Source of the DNA: Candidatus Gastranaerophilales bacterium
Lineage (GTDB): Bacteria; Cyanobacteriota; Vampirovibrionia; Gastranaerophilales; Gastranaerophilaceae
NCBI GenBank assembly: GCA_944325005.1
Contig: CALUYO010000006.1
Coordinates: 1-64,000 of the forward strand
Reading direction: 5' to 3'
DNA: 64,000 bases
This document shows positions 44,930 to 53,473 of the stretch, one piece after another; the first letter of the stretch is position 1; each line of letters opens with the position of its first letter. A model generated the notes under the pieces. The model searched no databases and was not told the DNA's origin. It saw only the letters and a program-made list of their open reading frames with translations. Made by a program: the position numbers and the translations under genes.

Positions 44930-45119
44930 CATTGACGTATTCATCGTCTATATTTTCAAAAAATTCGGTAAAATTTTTTGTGATAATGTTTGAAAGTGCA
45001 AGCTGATAATACCCTTGCATGCCTTCGTTCCAGTTAAAATTTATCGAATCATGTAAGATAAGTGAAAGCTCAAAAATATTTTTGAGCTTTTCTATTGTTT
45101 TTTCATCATTGATATCCAT
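44910..45119 (-). CDS. Small helical protein, paralog of 53214-53441
   Basis: A 69-residue acidic helical protein from the ATG at 45119. It contains 'LILHDSINFNWNEGMQGYYQLAL' then '...NIITKNFTEFFENID'. The protein encoded at 53214-53441 shows the same pattern: L-x-D-S, 11 residues, Y-Y-Q-x-A, then I..N..E. Both are divergent from a small HTH gene. No known family. It may be the effector or cofactor half of a two-gene regulatory or toxin-antitoxin-like unit. Its end overlaps the SIMPL gene by 20 bp. Confidence 0.55.
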   Translation of the reverse strand: MDINDEKTIEKLKNIFELSLILHDSINFNWNEGMQGYYQLALSNIITKNFTEFFENIDDEYVNVILQRM

Positions 45120-45154
45120 TGTCTTTCCCTTTTTACTTTTGTACATATATTTAT

Positions 45155-45195
45155 CATAATATACATAATAATAAGTACATGTATAACATATTATG
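45155..45195. promoter_or_regulatory. Inverted repeat between small gene and HTH gene
   Basis: CATAATAT (45155-45162) and ATATTATG (45188-45195) are exact inverted copies, with a smaller palindrome TACATGTA between them. A -10 match TATAAT lies at 45218-45223, just before the HTH start. The region is a fitting operator for the divergent HTH protein. Confidence 0.4.
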
Positions 45196-45227
45196 CACAT
45201 TTTGTCAAATATACTATTATAATTTAT

Positions 45228-45437
45228 ATGAGCATTAGAGAAGATATAAAAATTTTAATTACAAAAGAGGCTAAAACATTAACGGAAATTGCCTCAAAAA
45301 TTTATAGTGATAAAGAAAAAAGAAAAGCGGTTAATTGTTTGTCTCAAAAACTTAGATTGAAAACAATTAAATTTGAAGAAGTTCGTGAGATAGCAGATAT
45401 CCTTGGTTATGATATAAAATTTGAAAAAAGAAAATAA
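45228..45437 (+). CDS. Small HTH protein (LLM-like / phage-repressor-like)
   Basis: A 69-residue protein with one helix-turn-helix: 'IREDIKILITKEAKTLTEIASKIYSDKEKRKAVNCLSQKLRLKTIKFEEVREIADILGYDIKFEKR' in outline. The pattern '(L)T.iA.kl....l..KL....i.f.e...IAd.LGydi' is common in small Cro-like regulators of gut anaerobes. It is divergent from the small helical gene at 44910-45119 and ended by a strong terminator. Confidence 0.65.
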   Translation: MSIREDIKILITKEAKTLTEIASKIYSDKEKRKAVNCLSQKLRLKTIKFEEVREIADILGYDIKFEKRK

Positions 45438-45442
45438 TTAAT

Positions 45443-45470
45443 AATTAGTCGGGCTTTAGCCCGACTAATT
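45443..45470. terminator. Bidirectional terminator
   Basis: Two exact 13-base arms around TT (45443-45455 and 45458-45470), with a GGGC/GCCC core and AATT ends. It lies between two convergent genes and overlaps the stop of the NAGPA-like gene. Confidence 0.75.
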
Positions 45471-46272
45471 AATTAACTATTAAAAATGATTTTAAACTTC
45501 TTCCAGCACCGTCCCCCACAGATGTTACGCTATATTTGTCAAGATAATTCATAGAAGTTGAGCTGCCTCCGTCAAATGCCATTGCCCTGTCCCAGCCAAG
45601 ACTTTTTACGTAATCATGCACTTCATACATATCCATCGGATGTTTATCGGTAATGATTAAAATGTGCGCATCATCACCTTTCAGACCGATGATTGTTCTT
45701 GCTGTCTTATGTAGTACAGAACAGCTTTCTCTTACAATTTCACCGGCTTTGTTTTTAGTTATAAAACCTTCTTCCTCAAGTCTTAACTGCGGATATACAA
45801 GCGGTCCTCCCTGAGCCGAAGTTATAATATTACATCCGAAGTCAACAGAGCTTTTGTGCGGGACTATTTCATAGTGAAATTTACGGTTGTCGCATTCCAC
45901 AACTCTGAATTCTGTACGGTTGATAATTTTATCTAAATTCCGCATTAAAAACGGATTTCTTAAAAGATTTTCATTTACAAGCGGATCTTCAACAGTATTT
46001 CTGTCGCTTACTATATAGGAAATTGTTTTTTGATTTTCCGGATCAAAGTAGCCTGCGTTAACTGTTAATTTTGCTTTTGCACGCTGATGAGCCTCTTTAT
46101 TTGTGATTAGACTGTCAGAGCTTACAAATTTAACATGCCGTTTCATTCTTTCACCCTTTAAGACAATATGATAAATTCCGTCATTATATGTTACATCAAT
46201 AGGCGGAACAGCTGCTTTAGCTATGTTCGCTGTTATAAATAGTGTAAAAAACAAAATCAATAATCTTTTCAT
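45469..46272 (-). CDS. Exported phosphodiester glycosidase-like (NAGPA/DUF2233) protein
   Basis: 267 residues with a signal peptide (MKRLLILFFTLFITANIAKA). The NAGPA domain is seen as 'LTVNAGYFDPENQKTISYIV', 'ITSAQGGPLVYP', 'ARTIIGLKGDDAHILIITDKH' and 'AMAFDGGSSTSMNY'. Family members remove or hydrolyse sugar phosphodiesters on envelope glycans. It lies one base downstream of the LptF/G-type gene, in the lptB operon. Confidence 0.8.
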   Translation of the reverse strand: MKRLLILFFTLFITANIAKAAVPPIDVTYNDGIYHIVLKGERMKRHVKFVSSDSLITNKEAHQRAKAKLTVNAGYFDPENQKTISYIVSDRNTVEDPLVNENLLRNPFLMRNLDKIINRTEFRVVECDNRKFHYEIVPHKSSVDFGCNIITSAQGGPLVYPQLRLEEEGFITKNKAGEIVRESCSVLHKTARTIIGLKGDDAHILIITDKHPMDMYEVHDYVKSLGWDRAMAFDGGSSTSMNYLDKYSVTSVGDGAGRSLKSFLIVN

Positions 46273-46273
46273 A

Positions 46274-47389
46274 TTATAAATCCTTTGACTTGTAAAATGC
46301 TATGATTGCGCATAAAAATGCAAACGGAGGAAATATTGCGGTTATAAACGGATGCAATACGCCTTTTTCTGCCAGTAAATCAAAGAAAGGCAGGGTTATA
46401 TAATACAAAAATATACATCCGATTGCAATTGTAAATCCGACTAATCTTTGTTCTCTCGGTTTACTAAAACCTAACAAAGCCCCCATAATTGCAAGCAAAA
46501 CGCATACAAACGGATGGAAAAATCTTTGCAGATATTTGTTTAGCATATATCTGTATTCTTCATTGAGTCCTTCTTTTTTCAGAAGTTTTATGTAATTATG
46601 CAAATCTTGGTTTGTAATTTCACGTTCTTTTTTTACAGAGTACGTCATCAATGTGAACGCATTTTTAGCTGATTCTCCCTGTAAAATATCCATTTTGGGG
46701 AATTTATTTATTTCAGTAAATATTCCGTCATTTGAGATATCATATCTTGTTATGTCATATAATTCCCATTTATCCGGAAAATTTTTGCCTGTTTTGGCGT
46801 AGAATATATTTTGAAGCTGGTGAACATCAGTATAGCGTTTTTTTGAAAAATCTAATACGATTACATTATACATTGTGTCTTTTGAAAATTTTGAAACTAT
46901 AACAGCTTGTACCGGAACGTTATTTTTGTCTTTCTGTGTGTAAATATACTGTGTTGAGATATATCCGCCTTTCAATGCACCCGCTTTGTTTACTGAATAG
47001 GGAATAAGCTTATCACAGGTTATAAAGCAAAGCCATGTAACAATAAGGCTTAAAACAAGAACGGGGGCAATAATCCTTTGAAACGAAAGTCCGACAGCTC
47101 TAAATATTGTGAGCTCAGAATCTTTACTCAATTTATCAAAGGTAAATAATGTTCCTAATAATAGTCCTACAGGAAAAGCCTTTCCAAGAATCTTCGGTAG
47201 TTCATAAAAGATGACAAGTATTGCTGTTTTTATGCCGTATTCTCCGGCAAGTGTTCTTTTAATGGTGTTAAGAAGCATTTCCGGAGCAATCCAGACAACC
47301 GTAAACAGCAAAATTGCAACAAATGTTGCCATCATTACCTGATTGAAAATATATCTGTCATAAATGGTTATTTTCGGAAATATTTTCAT
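46274..47389 (-). CDS. LPS export permease, LptF/LptG family
   Basis: A 371-residue YjgP/YjgQ protein with N-terminal and C-terminal membrane helices (three plus three) around a periplasmic jelly-roll domain. It shows 'YDRYIFNQVMMATFVAILLFTVVW', 'GLLLGTLFTFDKLSKDSELTIFRAVGLS' in outline and 'RFFHPFVCVLLAIMGALLG'. LptF and LptG with LptB2 extract LPS from the inner membrane. Only one permease is here; the partner must be elsewhere or the protein may be a homodimer, as in cyanobacteria-type systems (inference). The start overlaps the lptB stop by one base. Confidence 0.85.
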   Translation of the reverse strand: MKIFPKITIYDRYIFNQVMMATFVAILLFTVVWIAPEMLLNTIKRTLAGEYGIKTAILVIFYELPKILGKAFPVGLLLGTLFTFDKLSKDSELTIFRAVGLSFQRIIAPVLVLSLIVTWLCFITCDKLIPYSVNKAGALKGGYISTQYIYTQKDKNNVPVQAVIVSKFSKDTMYNVIVLDFSKKRYTDVHQLQNIFYAKTGKNFPDKWELYDITRYDISNDGIFTEINKFPKMDILQGESAKNAFTLMTYSVKKEREITNQDLHNYIKLLKKEGLNEEYRYMLNKYLQRFFHPFVCVLLAIMGALLGFSKPREQRLVGFTIAIGCIFLYYITLPFFDLLAEKGVLHPFITAIFPPFAFLCAIIAFYKSKDL

Positions 47390-48114
47390 TACAGGGCAAA
47401 ATCCTTTCCTAAATAGAATTCTTTTGCAACAGGGTCATTTGCGACATCAACACTTTTACCCTGAATTTTGATTTTTCCGTCAAAAATTACATAAGCTCTA
47501 TCTGTAATTGAGAGGGTTGCTTTAGGGTTGTGGTCGGTTATAAGAACTCCGAGCCCTTTTTCTTTAGAGATTTTTCTGATGTTATCTTTAATATCTCCGA
47601 TAGCAATAGGGTCAATACCGGCAAACGGTTCATCTAAAAGCATAAAATCAGGGCTTGCCGCAAGAGCACGTGCTATTTCGACCCTTCTTCTTTCACCGCC
47701 GGAAAGTGATACGGCCGCGTATGAGCGTAATCTTAAAATCCCGAACTCCGTCAAAAGTTCTTCAAGTTTGCGTTTTTTTTCATTGACAGTGAGTTTATCA
47801 TTCATCTCAAGAACGAGTTTGATATTATCTTCGACAGATAATTTTCTAAAAATGGAGGCTTCCTGCGGGAGATAGCCGATACCGGCTCTTGCACGTTCAT
47901 TCATCGGCCAGCTGGAAATATCTTCCCCATCAAGAAAAATATGTCCTTTATTAGGTTTGACAAGTCCTACTACCATATAAAAAGTTGTGGTTTTACCGGC
48001 ACCGTTCGGACCTAAAAGGCAGACAACTTCGCCTTTATTTATATCAAAAGAAACGTCGTTTACTACGCTTCTATCGCCGTATATTTTTATCAGATTTTTA
48101 GCATCAATCCTCAT
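47389..48114 (-). CDS. lptB: LPS export ABC ATPase LptB
   Basis: 241 residues with Walker A 'GPNGAGKTT', signature 'LSGGERRRVEIARALA', Walker B 'FMLLDEPFAGIDPIA' and the LptB-specific 'GIGYLPQEASIFRKLSVEDNI' in outline. It powers LPS transport to the outer membrane and is good evidence for an LPS-bearing envelope. First gene of the lptB-lptFG-NAGPA operon. Confidence 0.95.
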   Translation of the reverse strand: MRIDAKNLIKIYGDRSVVNDVSFDINKGEVVCLLGPNGAGKTTTFYMVVGLVKPNKGHIFLDGEDISSWPMNERARAGIGYLPQEASIFRKLSVEDNIKLVLEMNDKLTVNEKKRKLEELLTEFGILRLRSYAAVSLSGGERRRVEIARALAASPDFMLLDEPFAGIDPIAIGDIKDNIRKISKEKGLGVLITDHNPKATLSITDRAYVIFDGKIKIQGKSVDVANDPVAKEFYLGKDFAL

Positions 48115-48137
48115 ACATACCCCTTCTATATATAAAC

Positions 48138-48166
48138 ATCTTACTTAAAAAATATATTTATTGCAA
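48138..48166 (-). promoter_or_regulatory. Possible lptB promoter
   Basis: Reading leftward: TTGCAA (48161-48166), 17-base spacer, TAAGAT (48138-48143), about 24 bp before the lptB start with AGAAGGGG in between. Each box matches four of six consensus bases. Confidence 0.4.
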
Positions 48167-48407
48167 TTATTTTTCAAAAAAAAGAGTTTTATTTTTTTAT
48201 TAACAATTGTAAATGTATATATCTTATATATGTTTAAGATATCTAAACATGTGGCATACATAAAATATAAACCATTTTCTTTTTCTTTATTTTCTCCTAC
48301 ACACATTAACCTTTTACCAAATATGAAATCGGCCGTGATGAGCGGCTATTTTTATGAAACAATTGAATTTATATAAATACCGCAGGTAATTCATAGTTGC
48401 GGTTTAC

Positions 48408-48448
48408 AGACAGGCACGTTATACTCCGTTTATCATTGGTGCCTGTCT
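48408..48448. repeat. Inverted repeat in a 340-bp gene-free gap
   Basis: AGACAGGCAC (48408-48417) and GTGCCTGTCT (48439-48448) are exact inverted copies around a 21-base loop, 9 bp past the trpS stop (leftward). It may end the trpS transcript, but lacks a T-run. A second small inverted pair (CCGCA / TGCGG) lies at about 48379-48402. The rest of 48115-48456 is AT-rich; no gene is convincing there. Confidence 0.45.
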
Positions 48449-48456
48449 GATAATTA

Positions 48457-49458
48457 TTAATACATGCCAATAATATTTCTTACTTCGGTTAAAATTTTAC
48501 GTGCTTCTGTGCGGGCTTTTTTTGAGCCTTCAAGTATAATTTGTTTGACCTCTTCAGGGTGTGCTTCATAATAACGGCGTTTTTCTCTTATCGGAGTAAA
48601 TTGTTCATTGATTAATGCCCCAAGTTGGCGTTTACAGTCTGCACATCCGCGCAGCCCCTTTTCACATTCGCATTTTACATTTTGAATCTGTTCTTCGTTT
48701 CCAAATATTTTCCAATATTTAAAGGCGACTTCACATTCATCCGGGTGTCCGGGATCATCTTTACGCATTCTGCTTCTGTCTGTTATTGCCGTCATTATTT
48801 TTTTAGCTGTAACTTCTTCCGCATCCGAAATTTTTATATCATTCTGGAAAGATTTTCCCATCTTATTCCCGTCAAGGCCGCAGATTAATGAACAGTTGTT
48901 GAGAAGAGGTTTTGGTTCTTTAAAAAAGTCTGTTTTATATATGTTATTAAAGCGTCTTACAATATCGCGTGTAATTTCTATATGTGCCACCTGATCAATT
49001 CCTACCGGAATAGCTGTTGCGTTAAACATCATTATATCAGCACTCATTAAGACCGGATACCCCATAAGCCCGTAACTTATTTGAGAATTAGCCCCCTCTT
49101 TTGTCCTCAAAATTTTTGCCATATCTTTAAGGCACGGATCCCGTTCTACCCAATTCTGGGGTGTTACCATGCTTAAATATACATTTAACTCTGCAATTTC
49201 AGGAACTAAAGATTGAACATAAATTGTAGCAATATTCGGGTCAATTCCGCAGGCAAGCCAGTCTATTACAACATCTGTTACATCCTGTTTTAAGTTTTCT
49301 GTTTTATCATATTTTGTTGTAAGTGCGTGCCAATCAGCAACAAAAAAGAAACACTCATACTCTTTTTGTAGTTTAACCAGATTTTGAATTACCCCTAAAT
49401 AATGGCCTAAGTGTAATTTACCTGTTGATCTCATTCCTGTTACAATTCTATCTTTCAT
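48457..49458 (-). CDS. trpS: Tryptophanyl-tRNA synthetase
   Basis: 333 residues, class I synthetase. It shows the HIGH-type 'STGKLHLGHYLGVI', 'VADWHALTTKYD', 'GYPVLMSADIMMFNATAIPVGIDQVAHIE' in outline and the KMSKS-type loop 'GNKMGKSFQND'. Between them lies a Cys-rich insert ('VKCECEKGLRGCADCKRQLG') that could bind a metal or cluster, as in some anaerobe TrpRS. It is a single gene. Confidence 0.94.
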   Translation of the reverse strand: MKDRIVTGMRSTGKLHLGHYLGVIQNLVKLQKEYECFFFVADWHALTTKYDKTENLKQDVTDVVIDWLACGIDPNIATIYVQSLVPEIAELNVYLSMVTPQNWVERDPCLKDMAKILRTKEGANSQISYGLMGYPVLMSADIMMFNATAIPVGIDQVAHIEITRDIVRRFNNIYKTDFFKEPKPLLNNCSLICGLDGNKMGKSFQNDIKISDAEEVTAKKIMTAITDRSRMRKDDPGHPDECEVAFKYWKIFGNEEQIQNVKCECEKGLRGCADCKRQLGALINEQFTPIREKRRYYEAHPEEVKQIILEGSKKARTEARKILTEVRNIIGMY

Positions 49459-49616
49459 AACACGCCCTTTCTTTTCTAAACTATTATAGCAAAAAGAAGA
49501 TATTGTTACTGATAGTTATTATGTAAACAAATGTAACAAAAAATGCAGCTTGTGAAATCAGAAAATTTTTAAATACTTTATATGTATAAGAGAGCAAAAA
49601 CATAAGGAGAGATGAG

Positions 49617-49943
49617 ATGACTTTTTTAGCAGTTGATGCACAGAAAAATTTATTTACATTGCAAAAAAGCCAATTGCAATTTGAACAGACCTTAGTAATG
49701 AGCAGAGCAAACTATATTACTAAACAAATGGGTTATAGAGCATCTGAATTAGAGGAGACTGATGTCGATCCGGATGATGATCCGACCTATATCGCACTGC
49801 AACAGCAGGAAGCATATCTTGAAACAAGACAGGATTCACTGGATTCGCAGATAAGTTTGCTGGAAAATGAAATATCAAGCTTGAAAAATCTTGTTACAAG
49901 CAATATTAAATCTTCCTGCACACTGAACTTAATAGGTAACTAA
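49617..49943 (+). CDS. Hypothetical coiled-coil protein
   Basis: 108 residues, soluble, with a long helical segment ('YIALQQQEAYLETRQDSLDSQISLLENEISSLKNLVTSN' in outline) and an acidic patch 'DVDPDDDP'. AAGGAGAG lies before the ATG. The shape (a short coiled coil with Gln-rich N-terminus) recalls small export-apparatus or chaperone proteins, but no family is recognised. It is convergent with folD (four-base overlap). Confidence 0.5.
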   Translation: MTFLAVDAQKNLFTLQKSQLQFEQTLVMSRANYITKQMGYRASELEETDVDPDDDPTYIALQQQEAYLETRQDSLDSQISLLENEISSLKNLVTSNIKSSCTLNLIGN

Positions 49944-50812
49944 TCTTTTCGAATCTGGAGCGCGGCGGCAGATACCGGCGTCCCGGGTGTGAATAACTCT
50001 ACAGTGTTAAGCATCAAAGATGCAATTGTCATCGGGCCAACACCGCCCGGTACCGGCGAAATATATGCGGCGATTTTGGAAGCTTCTTCAAAATTTACAT
50101 CGCCGCGAACCTTCCCGTTCTCATCTTTAAAAATTCCCACATCAATTATTATACAACCAGATTTTAACATTTTTTCCCCTATAACATTTTTCCCTACTGC
50201 TGAAATTACAATATCAGCAGTTTTTGTTATTTCGGAAAGATTTTTTGTATGGCTGTGGCACATTGTAACTGTTGCATTTCTATTCAGCAGCATTTGAGCA
50301 ACAGGTTTTCCGACAAGATTTGAACGCCCTATAACAACAACATGTTTTCCTTCAACATTAATTTTATATTCGTCCAGTAACAGCAAAATTCCTTTCGGGG
50401 TACAAGGGTATACATAAGGTTCTTCACCTGCAAAAAGTTTGCCGAGATTATAAGGGGTTAGACCGTCAACATCTTTTTCAGGCAAAATTGAATCAATAAT
50501 CTTAAATTTATCAATATGCTCAGGTAGAGGAAGTTGTACCAGAATTGCAGTTATAGAATTATCATTATTAAGTTCTTCAATTTTTGCAAGAAGCTCATTC
50601 TGGGAAACACCTGACGGATAGTTTATTACTACAGAATTTATTCCCAGATTTTCTGCCGTTTTCTTCTTGTTGCGGACATAAATAGCACTTGCCGGTTCAT
50701 CTCCTGCAAGAATAACAGCAAGAGTTGGTTTTTGAGGCAAATTATCTAATTTAGTTTTTAAATCTAAAAAGATTTTATCCCTTAATTTTTTACCGTCTAA
50801 AATTACTGCCAT
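49940..50812 (-). CDS. folD: Methylene-THF dehydrogenase/cyclohydrolase FolD
   Basis: A bifunctional C1 enzyme that interconverts methylene-, methenyl- and formyl-THF. The 290-residue protein has 'VGDEPAS'-type active site (here 'LAGDEPASAIYVRNKKKTAENLGI' with the catalytic Lys in YxxxK), 'LVQLPLPEHID', 'EKDVDGLTPYNLG', 'PCTPKGI', 'VVIGRSNLVGKP' and 'PGGVGPMTIASLMLNT'. It is the last gene of an operon with a core methionine synthase-like gene and a CooC-like ATPase. Confidence 0.95.
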   Translation of the reverse strand: MAVILDGKKLRDKIFLDLKTKLDNLPQKPTLAVILAGDEPASAIYVRNKKKTAENLGINSVVINYPSGVSQNELLAKIEELNNDNSITAILVQLPLPEHIDKFKIIDSILPEKDVDGLTPYNLGKLFAGEEPYVYPCTPKGILLLLDEYKINVEGKHVVVIGRSNLVGKPVAQMLLNRNATVTMCHSHTKNLSEITKTADIVISAVGKNVIGEKMLKSGCIIIDVGIFKDENGKVRGDVNFEEASKIAAYISPVPGGVGPMTIASLMLNTVELFTPGTPVSAAALQIRKD

Positions 50813-50817
50813 GACAC

Positions 50818-51570
50818 CTACTCTCTAACCTGGGGAAGATTTAACCTGAAATAAAACTGCTTTATTGCATCCTGAATCAGCCGTGATTCTCTATCCATTG
50901 CATGATATTTTAGTTCATCATCAACAGGAATTACACCGAGAACATCAAGATCAAAACGTTTCAAGAGCTCATAAACAGAAGGCAGATTTGTATTATCAAC
51001 CTTATTTATAACAACACCGAGCTGATTTCCGGCAGCATATTTTGCACTAAATTCTTCAATACGTTTGGCAAGATGCGCGCTTTCATCTGTCGGATTTGCA
51101 ACAATTAGAGTTGTATCAATATCAGTATCCACAAGCTGATTTAAATATTTCAAATCAAATTCACAGTCAAAAATTACAATATCATATCTTTCTATCAGCT
51201 TAAGCACAGCATCATTAATCTGGCCGGTTATAGGGCATCTGCAATCCTTAGATCCGACAAACCATGAAACAATAATATCAACATTTTCATCCAATGAAAC
51301 GACAATATCTTCCATTGCCCATTCAACAAATTCTTGTTTTGACATACCTTCCGGAATTCCGGTCTTATATTCATGTTTTCCGCTTCTAATACCATAAATG
51401 GTATTTCTGATATCAAGCCCGAAGCTATGACCGAGTTCGCTTGTAAGATCATTGTCAAATAAAAGAATTGATTTTTCTGGAAAATATTCTTGAAAAATCC
51501 TCAAAAAGGCTTTTGTAATAGTTGTTTTACCGCTTCCGCTTTTTCCTGTTATCGCTAATTTAAAAGTCAA
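50818..51570 (-). CDS. CooC/AcsF-like P-loop ATPase with CxC motif
   Basis: A 250-residue SIMIBI-class ATPase. It has a P-loop 'TGKSGSGKTT' (residues 8-17, lacking the first Lys of a strict deviant Walker A), 'SILLFDNDLTSELGHSFG', the pair C110/C112 in 'SKDCRCPITG', 'YDIVIFDCEFDLKYL' and 'TLIVANPTDESAHLAKRI'. CooC and AcsF, which insert nickel in CODH/ACS, carry a CxC at about the same place. No CODH is in the window, so the client may be the corrinoid or methyltransferase partner instead. The ATG overlaps the upstream gene's stop by four bases; folD follows after five. Confidence 0.75.
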   Translation of the reverse strand: MTFKLAITGKSGSGKTTITKAFLRIFQEYFPEKSILLFDNDLTSELGHSFGLDIRNTIYGIRSGKHEYKTGIPEGMSKQEFVEWAMEDIVVSLDENVDIIVSWFVGSKDCRCPITGQINDAVLKLIERYDIVIFDCEFDLKYLNQLVDTDIDTTLIVANPTDESAHLAKRIEEFSAKYAAGNQLGVVINKVDNTNLPSVYELLKRFDLDVLGVIPVDDELKYHAMDRESRLIQDAIKQFYFRLNLPQVRE

Positions 51571-52646
51571 ATCAAATACCTTTCTTTAAGAGTTTCAGAC
51601 AATTTTTTAGTCAAATCCATAGCCTTTTGCGCCAGTTCTTCACTTAAAGCTCCTGCCCCGCATGATGGTGTAACAAGTGAATTTTCTATGATAATTTTCT
51701 CATCAATTCCTTTTTTCGTCAAATATTTAACAGCATTGTCAAAAACAGAAATCATAGAATTTAAATCAGCTTTTTCCAGAATTTCCGGATTAAGTGTCGG
51801 TATAACTCCCCAGGCAATTTTTCTTCCCTCTGTAAGATAATTTTTTAAATTCTCGCTGAAAAGACTTAAATTTTGAGCAAACGCATAGGCATCAAGATTT
51901 ATAATATCAACTCCGGCCTCAATAGGAATTTCCCAATCGCATTTTCCACAGCAGTGAATTGCGCTCATCGCACCATTAGATTGTATTATGTCAGATATTT
52001 CTTTTATCATACACATTACTTCATCATTAGAAATTGTTATATAAGCAGATGTTCCAAGCTGTGATATTGAGGGTTCATCAATAAATATTATCGGTGTTGT
52101 GTCGGGACTCGCACATTTTATTTCTTTAATCTGCCATAATGCCTTCAGTGTAAGAGTTTTTATGATAATCTCTTTTAATGTTTCATCGTAAAATGCACAT
52201 TTGCCCGCTTTGTCAACAAGCGTTGTTGAAAGGGTAAACGGTCCGACAATCTGCCCTTTAGCAAAAGCAGGCTTTGTATTTTTTACTATTTTTAGAAATT
52301 CAGGAAATGTACAGGAGCTATTTACTGCATATTTATTAATTGTATCGCAGTTAATATCAGCAGTAATTTCTTCATAATCTGCAAAAAACTGTTCTATATT
52401 CTCAAAGAATTTATCACTCTCAGTTTCAAGGTATGATTTCCCTGAATTTTCATCAATAAAAAACGAAGGCATATTTTCCAAAAATTGAAAAATCATGTCT
52501 TCGTTTTTACTAATTTTTGTTAGCTGAGGCCAGAATGGAATTTTGTTAAAATCTTTTTTAACCAGTTCCATTGCGCTTTCTAAATTGATATGAGGCAAAG
52601 AACCTATTGCTAAGCATTCAAGCGTCAATTTAGAATTTTCAGCCAT
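51567..52646 (-). CDS. Core methionine synthase-like (MetE C-domain/MesB/UROD superfamily) methyltransferase
   Basis: 359 residues, the length of a single MetE catalytic barrel. It begins 'LAIGSLPHINLESAMELV', a MetE/UROD-superfamily opening, with 'IPFWPQL'. A zinc site like that of MetE is seen: H231 and C233 ('AIHCCGKCDW') and a late cysteine C329 ('VTPSCGAGALSEEL'); 'IFIDEPSISQLG' matches the MetE D-E-P segment. There is no N-terminal folate-binding half. Known core synthases (MesA-D, core-MetE) take methyl from corrinoid proteins; MesB occurs in anaerobes with Wood-Ljungdahl genes. Reaction inferred: methyl-corrinoid + homocysteine to methionine. A different methyltransferase of the UROD family is the alternative. 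Confidence 0.65.
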   Translation of the reverse strand: MAENSKLTLECLAIGSLPHINLESAMELVKKDFNKIPFWPQLTKISKNEDMIFQFLENMPSFFIDENSGKSYLETESDKFFENIEQFFADYEEITADINCDTINKYAVNSSCTFPEFLKIVKNTKPAFAKGQIVGPFTLSTTLVDKAGKCAFYDETLKEIIIKTLTLKALWQIKEIKCASPDTTPIIFIDEPSISQLGTSAYITISNDEVMCMIKEISDIIQSNGAMSAIHCCGKCDWEIPIEAGVDIINLDAYAFAQNLSLFSENLKNYLTEGRKIAWGVIPTLNPEILEKADLNSMISVFDNAVKYLTKKGIDEKIIIENSLVTPSCGAGALSEELAQKAMDLTKKLSETLKERYLI

Positions 52647-52653
52647 CTGCCGC

Positions 52654-53154
52654 CTATTCTTCTGTTTCTTCTACGGCTTCTTCGTCAACAGATTCTTTAA
52701 GAACTTCAGATGCTGTAACAACAACTGCTAATTCACATTTAACTTTCGAAGTTAATTTAATAAGCATTGTATATTCACCGATTTTGTTAATCGGAGCATT
52801 TAAAGAAACATTTTTTCTGTCAACTTCAATACCTGATTTGCTTTGAAGTTCTTCAGTCAATTTTTTAGTAGTAATAGTACCAAATAATTTACCTGATTCT
52901 CCTGCTTTTGCAGAAAGTTCAAGTTTGCCGAATTCTTCAATTTTCTTAGCTTTTTCTAAAGCTTCAGCGTGTAATTTTTCCTGTTTAGCTTTAATTCTTG
53001 CCAAATTCTTTTCTCTATTTTCTAAAGCACCTTTAGTAGCAACTTCTGCAATAGATTGAGGAAGCAAGAAATTTCTTGCGTAACCGTCTTTAACATTAAC
53101 GATGTCACCGGCTTCTCCGAGGTTTTGAACATCTTTTTTTAATATAACCTGCAT
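52654..53154 (-). CDS. rplI: 50S ribosomal protein L9
   Basis: 166 residues with the L9 N-domain 'MQVILKKDVQNLGEAGDIVNVKDGYARNFLLPQSIA' in outline, connecting helix and C-domain. The last ~15 residues are Glu-rich. It lies seven bases upstream of the methionine synthase-like gene, so ribosomal and C1 genes may share a transcript. In many bacteria rplI precedes dnaB; here dnaB is about 38 kb away. Confidence 0.95.
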   Translation of the reverse strand: MQVILKKDVQNLGEAGDIVNVKDGYARNFLLPQSIAEVATKGALENREKNLARIKAKQEKLHAEALEKAKKIEEFGKLELSAKAGESGKLFGTITTKKLTEELQSKSGIEVDRKNVSLNAPINKIGEYTMLIKLTSKVKCELAVVVTASEVLKESVDEEAVEETEE

Positions 53155-53213
53155 TTTATATCTCCTTTTCTATTTATATCTCGCAAGTAAGCCTATGGTA
53201 CAATAAACAAAAC

Positions 53214-53441
53214 TTAATGTCGAGTATTTTTTTCAGATTGTAAAGCACAAAGTTTGCAGTCTAAGTTTTCCAGTTTTTCGCAGACTTTGTCAAGATTGTC
53301 CAATATCATTTCAGCAAAGGCGTATTGATAATAATTATCCTTGTCATTTTGAAAAGAAAGCATAAGAGAATCATTCAAAACTTTCATCTGGTTATAGACA
53401 TTAATTGTATTTTCAAGAATATTATTAATTTCTTCTTCCAT
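53214..53441 (-). CDS. Small helical protein, paralog of 44910-45119
   Basis: A 75-residue acidic, helical protein: 'VLNDSLMLSFQNDKDNYYQYAFAEMILDNLDKVCEKLENL' in outline. It shares the spacing L-x-D-S, 11 residues, Y-Y-Q-x-A, I..N with the protein at 44910-45119. The C-terminal part has two cysteines (CKLC). It is transcribed from a perfect consensus promoter that overlaps a palindrome, and is divergent from an XRE gene. Function unknown; a conserved partner of small HTH proteins. Confidence 0.6.
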   Translation of the reverse strand: MEEEINNILENTINVYNQMKVLNDSLMLSFQNDKDNYYQYAFAEMILDNLDKVCEKLENLDCKLCALQSEKNTRH

Positions 53442-53473
53442 ACTAACCTCTTAACTAATAAACTAGGTTATAA

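Noticed and set aside
48161-48376. Open frame of 71 codons on the + strand in the gap before trpS
   Set aside because: It has no ribosome site, a low-complexity Phe/Lys/Ile content and runs through the AT-rich upstream region of lptB; no coding signal.
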